Positions 1-6,810 of a stretch of 43,909 nucleotides of DNA are shown here, in pieces. The position numbers were made by a program, and so were the translations under genes. The notes beneath the pieces were generated by a model. It had not been told where the DNA came from. It searched no databases and saw only the letters and a program-made list of their open reading frames with translations. Origin of the DNA: Methanobacteriota archaeon (GTDB lineage Archaea > Thermoplasmatota > Poseidoniia > Poseidoniales > SP79); assembly GCA_002715545.1 (NCBI GenBank), contig PAZI01000049.1:14984-58892 (forward strand), read 5' to 3'. Position 1 is the stretch's first letter. Each line of letters begins with the position of its first letter.

Positions 1-1
1 G

Positions 2-250
2 TCATTCGGTTCTGGCGCGTGATGACGATGGGCGTTTCGGGGGAGTTGGTTGTAGCTTTGTTACGACATGCCTGACGGAGGGCAGCGCGGACACTGATTT
101 TTTCTGTACGTTTAGCTTCAACGAAGAGAAGTGGTGTCCCAACCAGATCGGCAGTGCCGCCAGCAATAACAAAGCCGCCACCAGATAGAGGGGCGCGATG
201 GCAATCAATGCCCAGATTTTCCCGCAGGTATCCCGCAAGCTCGCGCTCAT
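2..250 (-). CDS. Small membrane protein, unknown function
   Basis: 82 residues from an ATG with a good Shine-Dalgarno (GGGAG six bases upstream on the minus strand). A strongly hydrophobic stretch at about residues 12-38, rich in Ala, Leu and Pro, is followed by a basic Ser/Pro/Lys/Arg-rich tail, so one or two membrane passes with a charged C-terminus are expected. It begins 11 bases after the preceding minus-strand gene. Its TGA overlaps an ATG at 3-5 that would open another gene leaving the window, so the operon continues to the left. I recognise no family; a membrane role is inferred from composition only. Confidence 0.6.
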   Translation of the reverse strand: MSASLRDTCGKIWALIAIAPLYLVAALLLLAALPIWLGHHFSSLKLNVQKKSVSALPSVRHVVTKLQPTPPKRPSSSRARTE

Positions 251-261
251 AGCCGTCTCCC

Positions 262-528
262 TTACGTTTTGATGCTGACATTTAGCCTACTCGCCCGACC
301 GGCCCCCAAGGCCGGGGAGGGCTGGGGGAAGCAGTCGATGGATTTAACGGGTGCGCCGTCGTACTGACTGCGAGCGTATTCTTTCAGTCTTTCGGTGTGG
401 TCGTAGATGTGTGCGTAACACTCATCTTTTGATTTGAAAGAAAGTGGCTCTCCGTTCAGATGCGTGATGGTTAAAGCGTCTTGAGAGCCGGGTGCGAGCA
501 GGAACATGAAGACGACGATCTGATACAT
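262..528 (-). CDS. Short exported or membrane-anchored protein, unknown
   Basis: 88 residues. I chose the ATG at 528 because it overlaps the TAA of the upstream gene as TAATG, the coupling style used throughout this genome; a GTG 12 bases upstream (540) is the alternative. Residues 1-12 are hydrophobic (MYQIVVFMFLLA), which could be a signal peptide or anchor. The rest is polar, with two cysteines (about 37 and 66) that could form a disulfide if the protein is exported. No family recognised. It sits between the HTH/zinc-ribbon gene and the 82-residue membrane protein. Confidence 0.6.
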   Translation of the reverse strand: MYQIVVFMFLLAPGSQDALTITHLNGEPLSFKSKDECYAHIYDHTERLKEYARSQYDGAPVKSIDCFPQPSPALGAGRASRLNVSIKT

Positions 529-836
529 TAGTATATCCACTGCTCGTCGAGACCGAAGATGTCTTCGTGGGATTTACATTTCACACATCGATACTGCCAT
601 TTGGGCCGTGGGGTTGTGTCACCGCAGCAGGTGCATGGGCGCTCCCACATTTGTATTTGTATTGTGGGGACGTATTTAGCGCCGTCGTAGTTGCCGATGC
701 CGTGACGGGCACAGATGCGCTTTGCGGTGTCGACGCAGCAGCCGAAGCGGTCGGCGACCTCACTGATGTGAAGCATGTCGAAGTTGGTCTGAAGCCAGTG
801 TATGTCGGCTTCGCTTATCTCAACGGGCCGTGGCAT
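528..836 (-). CDS. Helix-turn-helix protein with C-terminal zinc ribbon
   Basis: 102 residues. The N-terminal half (about 10-48) reads as a DNA-binding helix-turn-helix: an acidic first helix, then ISEVADRFGCCVDTAKRICA, which has the spacing of a recognition-helix pair. The C-terminal half has two Cys pairs (C68..C71 and C84..C87) typical of a zinc ribbon. A small DNA-binding protein, probably a regulator or homing-type accessory protein, is inferred. The Shine-Dalgarno is weak, and about 210 non-coding bases lie upstream (837-1045), so it may have its own promoter. Its stop overlaps the next start. Confidence 0.6.
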   Translation of the reverse strand: MPRPVEISEADIHWLQTNFDMLHISEVADRFGCCVDTAKRICARHGIGNYDGAKYVPTIQIQMWERPCTCCGDTTPRPKWQYRCVKCKSHEDIFGLDEQWIY

Positions 837-966
837 GTGTTATTTTTACCGATAAAGAGACAAAAACACAAGCCGCAAGGTGTATAAAAAGCCCTCTAAG
901 ATCAGGAAGTTGTATTTTGTGCTTGACAGGGGTGAATTTGGCAACAATGCTTCGCGCAGCGGAGCC

Positions 967-1054
967 GGTATATATAATAAATGAATTCAGTTTCTCCCCA
1001 CCGCCTTGTGGGCGGCGGGAGAAACGAACAGATACATGTTATATATTATATACC
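967..1054. other. Long imperfect palindrome with strong central hairpin
   Basis: A nine-base-pair outer stem (GTTTCTCCC / GGGAGAAAC) and a GC inner stem (CCGCC / GGCGG, loop TTGTG) form a hairpin at 990-1025. AT-rich arms extend the symmetry: GGTATATATAATAA at 967 against TTATATATTATATACC ending at 1054. The right arm enters the last codons of the 1046-1387 gene. There is no clean T-run after the stem on the minus strand, so a simple terminator is not the best reading. A replication origin or a structured mRNA end are alternatives. The rest of 837-966 shows only weak promoter-like words. Confidence 0.6.
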
Positions 1055-1387
1055 CGACAGCGCTCGGAACGCTCGGGTGCCCCTCTTGCGTAATTGATTT
1101 TTCGAAAGCTGCTTTCGCCGCCGTTTTTTCTTGTAATGAACAGTTCCGTTCGGCGGCAACACAGTTATGACCCTGTCGACCGCATGGTCAAAAATCAGTT
1201 TCCAGACGATGTCACGGTAGCGCACGAGGTACATACCTCGGGATTTGTTACGGCTTAAACAAACAGCCTTGTTATTTAACACCGCCTCTTTAAGGCCAAA
1301 AATGTCGAGCGTGGAAAAGTCGTCCACACCGTAGCGTTCGGATGCTCGCTGTACTGTGTGATAGTACGCACCTTTGTTTTTAGACAT
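1046..1387 (-). CDS. Small basic phage protein, unknown
   Basis: 113 residues. The ATG at 1387 overlaps the TAA of the primase-polymerase gene by eight bases, so it is co-transcribed and probably translationally coupled. The N-terminus (HTVQRASERYG) and middle (YLVRYRDIVWKLIFD, then VITVLPP) give an alpha plus beta pattern resembling small phage proteins that look like RelE/DUF4258-type folds; this is only a resemblance. A run of Lys/Arg near residues 86-102 makes the C-terminus strongly basic, suggesting nucleic-acid contact. Placement directly behind the replication enzyme suggests a replication or host-interaction accessory role (inference). Confidence 0.6.
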   Translation of the reverse strand: MSKNKGAYYHTVQRASERYGVDDFSTLDIFGLKEAVLNNKAVCLSRNKSRGMYLVRYRDIVWKLIFDHAVDRVITVLPPNGTVHYKKKRRRKQLSKNQLRKRGTRAFRALSGI

Positions 1388-3266
1388 TTATCCACTCCTC
1401 TATAGTGCGGACGCTGACCATCACGTCCGGGTGTTGGGCGATGTCGAATGCTGATGTCCCGCGAGCCGACAGGATGCGGACACGCTGCTTTAAGGAATTC
1501 TGAGAGACAAAGAACTGAGTGCCGTCTGTGCGCTCGCCTGTTCCGAAATGGATCGTCCGCATGTTTTCGTTGCGGTCGCGCGTCTTGTGGTAGGTGAGCC
1601 GGTAGGCATCTAGCAGACGGCTGCCGTTCGATAGCTCACCCGCCTTACGGGTGAGCTGTTGCGTCATCGTCTCACCAAGATTGTCGGGCTTATCGACGAG
1701 GCCGTTGAACTGGTCAGCGCGTTCGGCGTCCTCATAGATCGGCGTCAATCGCATCTGGAGGTCGAGGTTGGTGAGCTGGTTCGTGCTGCCAGCTTCACGG
1801 CCAAGGCCGTCTGCACCGCCTTTATTGGCGTGGTGGATCATGATTACAGCGCGGCCCGTGTTACGGATCGCCATGAGCAGCCGGTTGACCGGCGTCCATG
1901 CGTTTGCGTCGTTTTCTTCGAGACCCGCCCAAGCGGAGCGCAGTGTGTCAATGACGACAACCTCGGGGTTGTAAGATTGAATCCAATCTTGCAGCAGTTT
2001 GTTGCCGTCTGGCGTCCCCAAGGGCATGACGCCGCCTTCCTCTTGAGCGAGGACAGCCGGGGACCAGTGCCCGTACTCTTCGCCTGGATCGCCGTAACTG
2101 TCTTGGAGTAGACGGAAGCGCGAGGACACGCTTTCGAGGCCGAGTTCATAGTCGAGGTAGAGGACACGGGCCGGTCGCTCGATGTCGAAGCCGCCGATGG
2201 TGTTGCCCATCGACAGATGCCACATCACCGTCTGAATGAAGCGAGACTTACCTGCGCCCGAGTACGCGTATAGCTGAATGATGCTCCCACCTTTGAGCCA
2301 CGGATCGATGAGGTATTGTTGGTCACCCACCATCGTTTGAAGGCGGGGAATGTCCGACGTGAAGATCGGCCGCAGCGGCACCTTCGGCTTGGGGACACGC
2401 TCGACGTAGCGCTCCGGGTGGTTGCGCCGGTCTGCCTCTTCGGCAGATTTGCATTTGGCTTCAACGTATTCCGACTGATCGATGTCGGGGTTTGGCAGGA
2501 ACCATGTGTCCATGAACTCGTGTAACGCATCACGTAAGACGTACCCACGCACACCTGCGGCTACACATTCTCCGGCGTACCTTATTAGTAGATTGTCTCT
2601 ACCGCCGCCTTCACCCTGTCCGATTTTGCGACCGAGACGCTCAACGGTGAGAGCCGCTATGCTGGACGCTGTTTCTGCTCCGGCGGCAATGTTTGTGAGA
2701 TCGGGAAGCTCGTCTCCGACCGGCTTGTCAACGACCGTAGGCGACAGCGGGTAGCGCGGTGCGTCATCGTGCCAGTCGAGGCCGGGCTGGTTGTCCCAGC
2801 GATATTCGACGTATTGGCCTGTTTTGGATTTGCAGATCGACGGCGGGACGACGACGTAACCACCATCACCTCGAAGGTCGATGTCGTCGCAGCCCCACAG
2901 GCCTTGTTGATTGCGAACGTCCGAGCCGGGGTGGGTAAAGTAGTAATGCGGCCCGCGCCCAGATCGTGCCGAGAACGGGCTGGTGAGACCACGTTCCTTC
3001 GCAAACTCGATTGCGCTGTCGCTATCGCAGTCGATAACGACGACGTTGGATGTCGCGCCGGTCGCTAGACCGAGCGCGATCTCATCGTGCTGATCGAACC
3101 AGCCGACCACTTCTTCTTCAGAAGCGATGCGATCTTGGAATTCCCTCCATTTATTGAGGGGTCGCTTGTCGTGCGGGTTGAGCGGAATGACGGACCAGCC
3201 GTCTTCGATGTACTCAAGGGCAGCGTTTAATAGAACGTCTTTTTGGCTTTTTATCCTGTCTCTCAT
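1380..3266 (-). CDS. Primase-polymerase / RepA-type helicase fusion
   Basis: 628 residues with two recognisable modules. Residues 10-160 match the bifunctional primase-polymerase (PrimPol) family: the metal-binding DxD is D79-C-D81, followed by SGRGPHYYF (H107) and a DIDLRGDGGYVVVPP block around 128-142. Residues 320-500 match hexameric RepA-like AAA ATPases: Walker A AYSGAGKS (334-341), Walker B EVVVID (435-440), and the HH..K motif in MIHHANK (476-482). A C-terminal helix-turn-helix-like stretch ends the protein (about 600-628). The expected role is primer synthesis and unwinding at the origin. The start at 3266 has GGAGG six bases upstream, inside the end of the repressor gene, with which it overlaps by 53 bases. 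No DNA polymerase is present in the window. Confidence 0.9.
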   Translation of the reverse strand: MRDRIKSQKDVLLNAALEYIEDGWSVIPLNPHDKRPLNKWREFQDRIASEEEVVGWFDQHDEIALGLATGATSNVVVIDCDSDSAIEFAKERGLTSPFSARSGRGPHYYFTHPGSDVRNQQGLWGCDDIDLRGDGGYVVVPPSICKSKTGQYVEYRWDNQPGLDWHDDAPRYPLSPTVVDKPVGDELPDLTNIAAGAETASSIAALTVERLGRKIGQGEGGGRDNLLIRYAGECVAAGVRGYVLRDALHEFMDTWFLPNPDIDQSEYVEAKCKSAEEADRRNHPERYVERVPKPKVPLRPIFTSDIPRLQTMVGDQQYLIDPWLKGGSIIQLYAYSGAGKSRFIQTVMWHLSMGNTIGGFDIERPARVLYLDYELGLESVSSRFRLLQDSYGDPGEEYGHWSPAVLAQEEGGVMPLGTPDGNKLLQDWIQSYNPEVVVIDTLRSAWAGLEENDANAWTPVNRLLMAIRNTGRAVIMIHHANKGGADGLGREAGSTNQLTNLDLQMRLTPIYEDAERADQFNGLVDKPDNLGETMTQQLTRKAGELSNGSRLLDAYRLTYHKTRDRNENMRTIHFGTGERTDGTQFFVSQNSLKQRVRILSARGTSAFDIAQHPDVMVSVRTIEEWINV

Positions 3267-3453
3267 GTTCGTCCTCCATAAAGTCGTCGAGAACGATTTC
3301 CGGTCGTGCGCTCTTAATTCTGAGCAGGGTTTCGAGAGACAGGCTCATCGACCGGAGCCACCGATAAGGCGCTGTGCGCGGTAAACCCGCTGCTGCTGCG
3401 GCCTTTGACGCGCCACCGAGTTCCTTAACCAGCCTATCTACTCGAAAGATCAT
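3214..3453 (-). CDS. Cro-like transcriptional regulator
   Basis: 79 residues, the first gene of the leftward operon. Residues about 7-35 (LVKELGGASKAAAAAGLPRTAPYRWLRS) give the helix-turn-helix of the Cro/CI or YdaS-like antitoxin type. The C-terminus is highly charged (DDFMEDEHERQDKKPKRR), which looks like an unstructured tail. It lies next to a near-perfect dyad at 3511-3538 in the divergent spacer, the natural place for autoregulation and for control of the plus-strand recombination operon. Its 3' end overlaps the primase-polymerase start, so repressor and replication protein are co-expressed. Whether it maintains lysogeny is unknown; no integrase is visible. Confidence 0.7.
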   Translation of the reverse strand: MIFRVDRLVKELGGASKAAAAAGLPRTAPYRWLRSMSLSLETLLRIKSARPEIVLDDFMEDEHERQDKKPKRRSIKRCP

Positions 3454-3561
3454 TTTTCCACTTGCTTAGTTGTATGGAAATCGCTACAAGAGGGTGAAAT
3501 ATAAAACCTAGTGTATTTTATGCAACATAAAAATACACCTTATCAAAACTAAGAGGACGAG
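3454..3561. promoter_or_regulatory. Divergent promoter/operator region
   Basis: This AT-rich 108-bp spacer separates the leftward repressor-replication operon from the rightward recombination operon. It contains a dyad, GTGTATTTTATG then CATAAAAATACAC, at 3511-3538, whose arms differ by one inserted base, and a smaller one, TTGTA/TACAA, at 3470-3489. On the minus strand TTGCAT and TATATT are 16 bases apart and overlap the dyad, a plausible promoter for the repressor. No strong plus-strand promoter is evident by eye. The rightward gene has AGAGGA upstream of its ATG. Confidence 0.6.
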
Positions 3562-4359
3562 ATGGCTTGGAAGAGTAAGAGCACGAGCGACAGCACTGTC
3601 GACACACACAAGTGTCTGCTTGTCGGTCACCACGGCTGGGGAAAAACAACGCAAGCGCTGAACATGCAGAGGGCGTTTGGGCCGGGATTGATTATTTCCG
3701 GTGAGGGTGGGCTGCGGTCAGTGATGACTGAGGAGATCGACTATGTTGACTTCACGACATGGGACGGCGAGCACGATCCAGAATCTGGAACGTATTCATT
3801 CCGAGGTATCTGCCGGGACATGGCGTCTCCCGAGTTCTCGAAGGCTGGCTATAAGTGGCTGATGATCGACAGCCTCACCGAGCTGGCCGATCAGTTGATG
3901 TCGCACGTTTCCGAAGTCCATAAGGATAATAAGAACGGCTTTGAGAAGTGGGGCGATTACAGCCGCATGATGTTGGGTGCAGTGAAGTGGGTACGCGATC
4001 TGCCCTTTCATGTTGTCGTCACGGCCCTCGCTAAAGAGGAAGACGACGATAACGGCCAGACACACTATTGGCCAATGTTGCAGGGGCGCGGCGTGATGAA
4101 GCAGCTCCCCGGTATCTTCGATCATGTGTTTTGTGGGATACGCGTCACAGATGGTGACCGCGATAAGCCGCACGTCACCCGATACATCGTCACAGACGAG
4201 GTTCGAGGGTGGCACGGCAAGGCCCGTGATCCGCGACACCGCCTCAAGGCCGTCGAGCGGACGGGGGACATCACGGAACTCTTTCGTTCGATGAGCATGA
4301 GTGATGAAGAGTTCAAAAAGCGTTCGAAAATTCAACCAACGAGGACAGAAGATGAGTGA
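3562..4359 (+). CDS. Sak4-like RecA-fold ATPase (phage recombinase)
   Basis: 265 residues. P-loop VGHHGWGKTT (residues 21-30) and Walker B-like WLMIDSLTEL (99-108) identify a RecA/AAA_24-type ATPase of the class described in phages as Sak4, a single-strand annealing or recombination ATPase. The next gene encodes a DUF669 SSB-like protein and the one after it a Cas4/AddB-like nuclease; this ATPase-SSB-exonuclease set is the usual phage homologous-recombination context. The start has GAGGA upstream. The TGA overlaps the next ATG by eight bases (ATGAGTGA). A role in DNA repair, recombination-dependent replication or annealing is inferred from family and neighbours. Confidence 0.85.
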   Translation: MAWKSKSTSDSTVDTHKCLLVGHHGWGKTTQALNMQRAFGPGLIISGEGGLRSVMTEEIDYVDFTTWDGEHDPESGTYSFRGICRDMASPEFSKAGYKWLMIDSLTELADQLMSHVSEVHKDNKNGFEKWGDYSRMMLGAVKWVRDLPFHVVVTALAKEEDDDNGQTHYWPMLQGRGVMKQLPGIFDHVFCGIRVTDGDRDKPHVTRYIVTDEVRGWHGKARDPRHRLKAVERTGDITELFRSMSMSDEEFKKRSKIQPTRTEDE

Positions 4360-4828
4360 TTTCAGCAGTTTAGACCTGAGCGGGATTGACACCCAGGGCG
4401 ACGGAGCGCTGGCTCCGGGCAAGTACGAGGCGAGCATCAAGAGCGCTGCGATGCAGCCGACGAAGAACGGTAAAGGCAAGATGCTTGTCGTCGAATACGC
4501 CGTGCCGGGTGAGGGTGCGATCCGCGAGTGGATTACAATTTTCCATGAAAACGATCAGACCGCTCGCATCTCACAAGAGAGGTTAAAGACGATGCTCGTT
4601 CACGCGGGACATCCAAATCCCAACAAGCCGGGGGATGTCGCCACACTGAAGGGGCTAAAGGTCGGCATTAACGTCGTCGAAGGGGACAAGTGGACTGACG
4701 ATCAAGGTCAGCTCCGTGACGGCGGATCGAAAATTAAACGCAGCGGGGCTTACTTTTCCCTGTCCTCTGGTACGTCCGATGCTGCGGCTGAGGCAAAAAC
4801 AGAACTCGACGACGAAATTCCGTTTTAG
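4352..4828 (+). CDS. DUF669-family single-strand DNA-binding-like protein
   Basis: 158 residues from the ATG at 4352, which is preceded by GAGGACA and overlaps the upstream stop. An in-frame ATG-rich extension to 4301 lies inside the upstream gene and is less likely. The body is beta-rich (LAPGKYEASIKSA, KMLVVEYAVP, GLKVGINVVEG), as in DUF669 phage proteins. The protein ends in DDEIPF, the acidic tip used by bacterial SSB proteins to recruit partners. It should coat single-stranded DNA for the adjacent Sak4-like ATPase. A strong terminator-like hairpin follows 12 bases after the stop. Confidence 0.85.
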   Translation: MSDFSSLDLSGIDTQGDGALAPGKYEASIKSAAMQPTKNGKGKMLVVEYAVPGEGAIREWITIFHENDQTARISQERLKTMLVHAGHPNPNKPGDVATLKGLKVGINVVEGDKWTDDQGQLRDGGSKIKRSGAYFSLSSGTSDAAAEAKTELDDEIPF

Positions 4829-4840
4829 CCTTGGGGGAGG

Positions 4841-4876
4841 AGCCGGGGGTCCGCCACCACCCCCGGTTCTTTTTTT
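4841..4876 (+). terminator. Intrinsic terminator/attenuator abutting the nuclease start codon
   Basis: The stem AGCCGGGGGT (4841-4850) pairs with ACCCCCGGTT (4859-4868) around an eight-base loop. It is followed by C and seven T (4870-4876), and the nuclease ATG is the next base. The only purine-rich Shine-Dalgarno, GGGGGAGG (4833-4840), lies just 5' of the stem, so folding would bring it to about eight bases from the start codon. The element can therefore act both as a transcription attenuator and as a structured ribosome-binding site. Confidence 0.85.
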
Positions 4877-5677
4877 ATGAGCATCGAAGACAAGATTGAC
4901 GAAGCATACGAACGCGAAGGCCGCGATCAGAAGCGTAAGTACATTGGTGCGTCATCGGTCGGCGGCGATTGTCTTGCCGAACAGAGCTTTGCTTTTCGTG
5001 GTTTTCCCGAGACACCCCCATCGGCCAAGCTAAAACGCATTTTCAAGATGGGGCATGTCATCGAGGACATCGTTGTCGCTGATCTCAAGAAGGCTGAGAT
5101 CGATGTGTTCGAGGTTGATGGGCTGACAGGACGGCAATTTGAGTACCGCTCGCACGGCGATCATGTGCAGGCCCACGCAGATGGTCAGATGCAGTACGAC
5201 GGCGAGCTGCGGCTGCTGGAGATCAAAAGCATGAACGACCGCAAGTGGAAAGAGTGCAAAAAGAAAGGTGTGCGCTCGTCGCACCCGCGCTACCAAAGCC
5301 AGATGCAGATGATGATGGCGATGTCGGGCATTGGGAGCTGTGTGTTCGTCGCGTATAATAAGAATACAAGCGAGTATCTGAGCGAGATCGTCACCTACGA
5401 CGAGTTTGAGGCGTCCGCGATCCTCGACCGGATCGAGCGCGTGATGCGCGGGGACGCTCCGAAGATCACAAAAAATATAGACGATTGGCGCTGCCGTGGT
5501 TGCTTCCAGCGTGGGAGCTGCTGGCTGGGCGAGCGCCCGAAGGTTTCGACATGCCGTAGTTGTTTGAGCGGTACAGCCAAAGAGATGGGCGGACGGTACT
5601 GCAATCAGCATGAACAGGACGTAGAGGACGACTATGTCTGCGATGATTTCAACTTTTGGGAGCCGCGCGATGGGTAG
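4877..5677 (+). CDS. Cas4/AddB-like PD-(D/E)XK nuclease with Fe-S cysteines and zinc finger
   Basis: 266 residues. The nuclease core is visible as H100-A-D102, then E115-I-K117 (LEIKS), and a downstream YxxQ (Y139, Q142), the order of the RecB/Cas4 exonuclease family. One N-terminal cysteine (C32) and a C-terminal trio C206-x2-C209-x5-C215 have the Cas4/AddB iron-sulfur arrangement. Beyond it, C226-x2-C229 and C242-x2-H245 look like an additional zinc finger not usual in Cas4. It should resect DNA ends with the Sak4-like and SSB-like proteins encoded upstream. The ATG follows a terminator T-run directly and lacks an adjacent Shine-Dalgarno. The last 44 bases overlap the next gene. Confidence 0.85.
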   Translation: MSIEDKIDEAYEREGRDQKRKYIGASSVGGDCLAEQSFAFRGFPETPPSAKLKRIFKMGHVIEDIVVADLKKAEIDVFEVDGLTGRQFEYRSHGDHVQAHADGQMQYDGELRLLEIKSMNDRKWKECKKKGVRSSHPRYQSQMQMMMAMSGIGSCVFVAYNKNTSEYLSEIVTYDEFEASAILDRIERVMRGDAPKITKNIDDWRCRGCFQRGSCWLGERPKVSTCRSCLSGTAKEMGGRYCNQHEQDVEDDYVCDDFNFWEPRDG

Positions 5678-6122
5678 GGTTTATCTTGCGGGTCCAATGG
5701 CGACGAGGACATATGGCGAGTGCATCGATTGGCGCGACAAGATGCGCGAGCTGTGCGAGACGCACATAAGGTTTCTGTCCCCTCTGCGCGGCCTCGAATA
5801 TTTCATGGAAGACGAGGAGCTGCCACTTGAAGTGGATGGGGACATCATGAACCGGGGTGCGGCAATCATTGCGAAATGCCGCATGGATGTGCGTCGTGCT
5901 GATGCGGTCGTCGCACACTTTCCTGACGAGAATGAGCGTACCTCGATTGGATCGATGGTTGAGATCGGCTGGGCGGACATGTTGCAGAAGCCCGTTATCG
6001 TCATCCGGTCAGACAAGGAGAAGGCGCACGCTCACCCGTTTGTTGAGCATCTGGCGGGATGGACGGTAGACAGCATCGAGGAAGCGGCTGCCGTGCTTAA
6101 TGTTCTTTTCGACGAGGTATAG
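5634..6122 (+). CDS. Nucleoside 2-deoxyribosyltransferase-like protein
   Basis: 162 residues. VYLAGPM near the N-terminus (about 16-22), an internal D-x-x-R-A-D segment (MDVRRADAVVAHF), then SIGSMVEIGWADMLQKPVIVI match the fold of nucleoside 2-deoxyribosyltransferases and related DUF4406-type proteins, which exchange or cleave the N-glycosidic bond of deoxynucleosides. I keep the ATG at 5634 because AGAGGA sits five bases upstream; the ATG at 5670 (ATGGGTAG overlap with the nuclease stop) is the alternative and starts just before the conserved motif. With the next gene it forms a nucleotide-pool pair, suggesting dNTP remodelling during infection. The exact substrate cannot be read from sequence. 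Confidence 0.75.
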   Translation: MSAMISTFGSRAMGRVYLAGPMATRTYGECIDWRDKMRELCETHIRFLSPLRGLEYFMEDEELPLEVDGDIMNRGAAIIAKCRMDVRRADAVVAHFPDENERTSIGSMVEIGWADMLQKPVIVIRSDKEKAHAHPFVEHLAGWTVDSIEEAAAVLNVLFDEV

Positions 6123-6527
6123 ATGAGTAAGGAAGAGAAAGCGCTACGTTATAATAAGTATAAGGCGCGGTTTGATTTGCTGCCGCCAGAGGCGCTGTAC
6201 GCTCTGGCAGAGCATTATGGCAAAGGTGCCGAAAAATACGCCGAGCGGAACTGGGAAAAGGGGACAGAATGGAATGTCCCCTATGCGTCCATGATGCGTC
6301 ACGTCATGGCGTGGCAAACAGGCGAAGATCATGATCCCGAGAATGGTACGCACCATATGATTGCTGCCGCGTGGAATGCGTTAGCGATCTACACTTATTA
6401 TATGCGCGAGATTGGTGCTGACGACCGACCTATGGCTGAACCGATTTCTGCTGTGCAGCACGAATCTTCTGTCGGAGGGTTCCGTAGTCCGCAATCATCC
6501 GAGAAAGCGCCGAACAGTCAGGAGTGA
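6123..6527 (+). CDS. dATP/dGTP diphosphohydrolase-like protein (DUF5664)
   Basis: 134 residues. RFDLLPPEALYALAEHYGKGAEKY, then RNWEKG, a central SMMRHVMAWQTGEDHDPENG and HHMIAAAWNALAIYTY match the DUF5664 family, annotated as dATP/dGTP diphosphohydrolase N-terminal domain and common in phages. The His/Glu/Asp-rich helices are consistent with an all-alpha NTP pyrophosphohydrolase fold. The family relates to MazZ enzymes that deplete dATP in 2-aminoadenine phages, but no PurZ gene is visible here. It begins right after the preceding stop (TAGATGAG). The last 98 bases overlap, antisense, the 3' end of the o-spanin-like gene; that C-terminal tail looks unstructured. Confidence 0.8.
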   Translation: MSKEEKALRYNKYKARFDLLPPEALYALAEHYGKGAEKYAERNWEKGTEWNVPYASMMRHVMAWQTGEDHDPENGTHHMIAAAWNALAIYTYYMREIGADDRPMAEPISAVQHESSVGGFRSPQSSEKAPNSQE

Positions 6528-6810
6528 CGACATCGCGGGGACAGGCGTGAGATAGCTTGTCCAGCTCGTCAGCCGCCCTCGACTGAATGTCCTTGCTGTA
6601 TTCGACGATGGGCGGCGTCACGATGACAGGTTCGCCCTTCTCGGATGTTAAATAGTCGAAATAAGCACCAGCGACCGACGCTCCTGCGCCAACGGTGCTA
6701 GTAGCGACCGTCACGCATCCGCTTAGTGGCATCACCAGAAGACATGTCATCAACGCTGTCCATGCGGCTACGCGCCTCAGAGACGGCCTTGAGGTTTTTG
6801 TTTTTAACAT
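6430..6810 (-). CDS. Outer-membrane lipoprotein, o-spanin-like
   Basis: 126 residues from the ATG at 6810; a longer TTG start (6864) would add an unlikely leader. Basic residues RPSLRR precede a hydrophobic segment and the lipobox LSGC with the lipidated Cys at 32, a clear type II signal peptide. The mature part is helical with two cysteines (CPRD, PDCS) and a final Lys/Gln-rich helix. Position after endolysin, holin and a tiny membrane protein fits an outer-membrane spanin subunit that disrupts the outer membrane at lysis. Its start lies inside the 6698-6868 gene in another frame, as in Rz/Rz1 pairs. Its 3' end overlaps the convergent gene by 98 bases. Confidence 0.7.
   Translation of the reverse strand: MLKTKTSRPSLRRVAAWTALMTCLLVMPLSGCVTVATSTVGAGASVAGAYFDYLTSEKGEPVIVTPPIVEYSKDIQSRAADELDKLSHACPRDVVTPDCSALSRMIADYGTLRQKIRAAQQKSVQP

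Noticed and set aside
923..951. TTGACA with a 17-base gap to AATGCT on the plus strand
   Set aside because: The -10 match is poor and there is no plus-strand gene downstream before 3562.
3796..4479. Long minus-strand reading frame antisense to the recombination genes
   Set aside because: It has Cys/His-poor, compositionally odd protein and no ribosome site, and the opposite strand encodes a clear P-loop ATPase.
5030..5611. Minus-strand reading frame opposite the nuclease
   Set aside because: Shadow of a well-supported nuclease with catalytic and Fe-S residues; no ribosome site or operon context.
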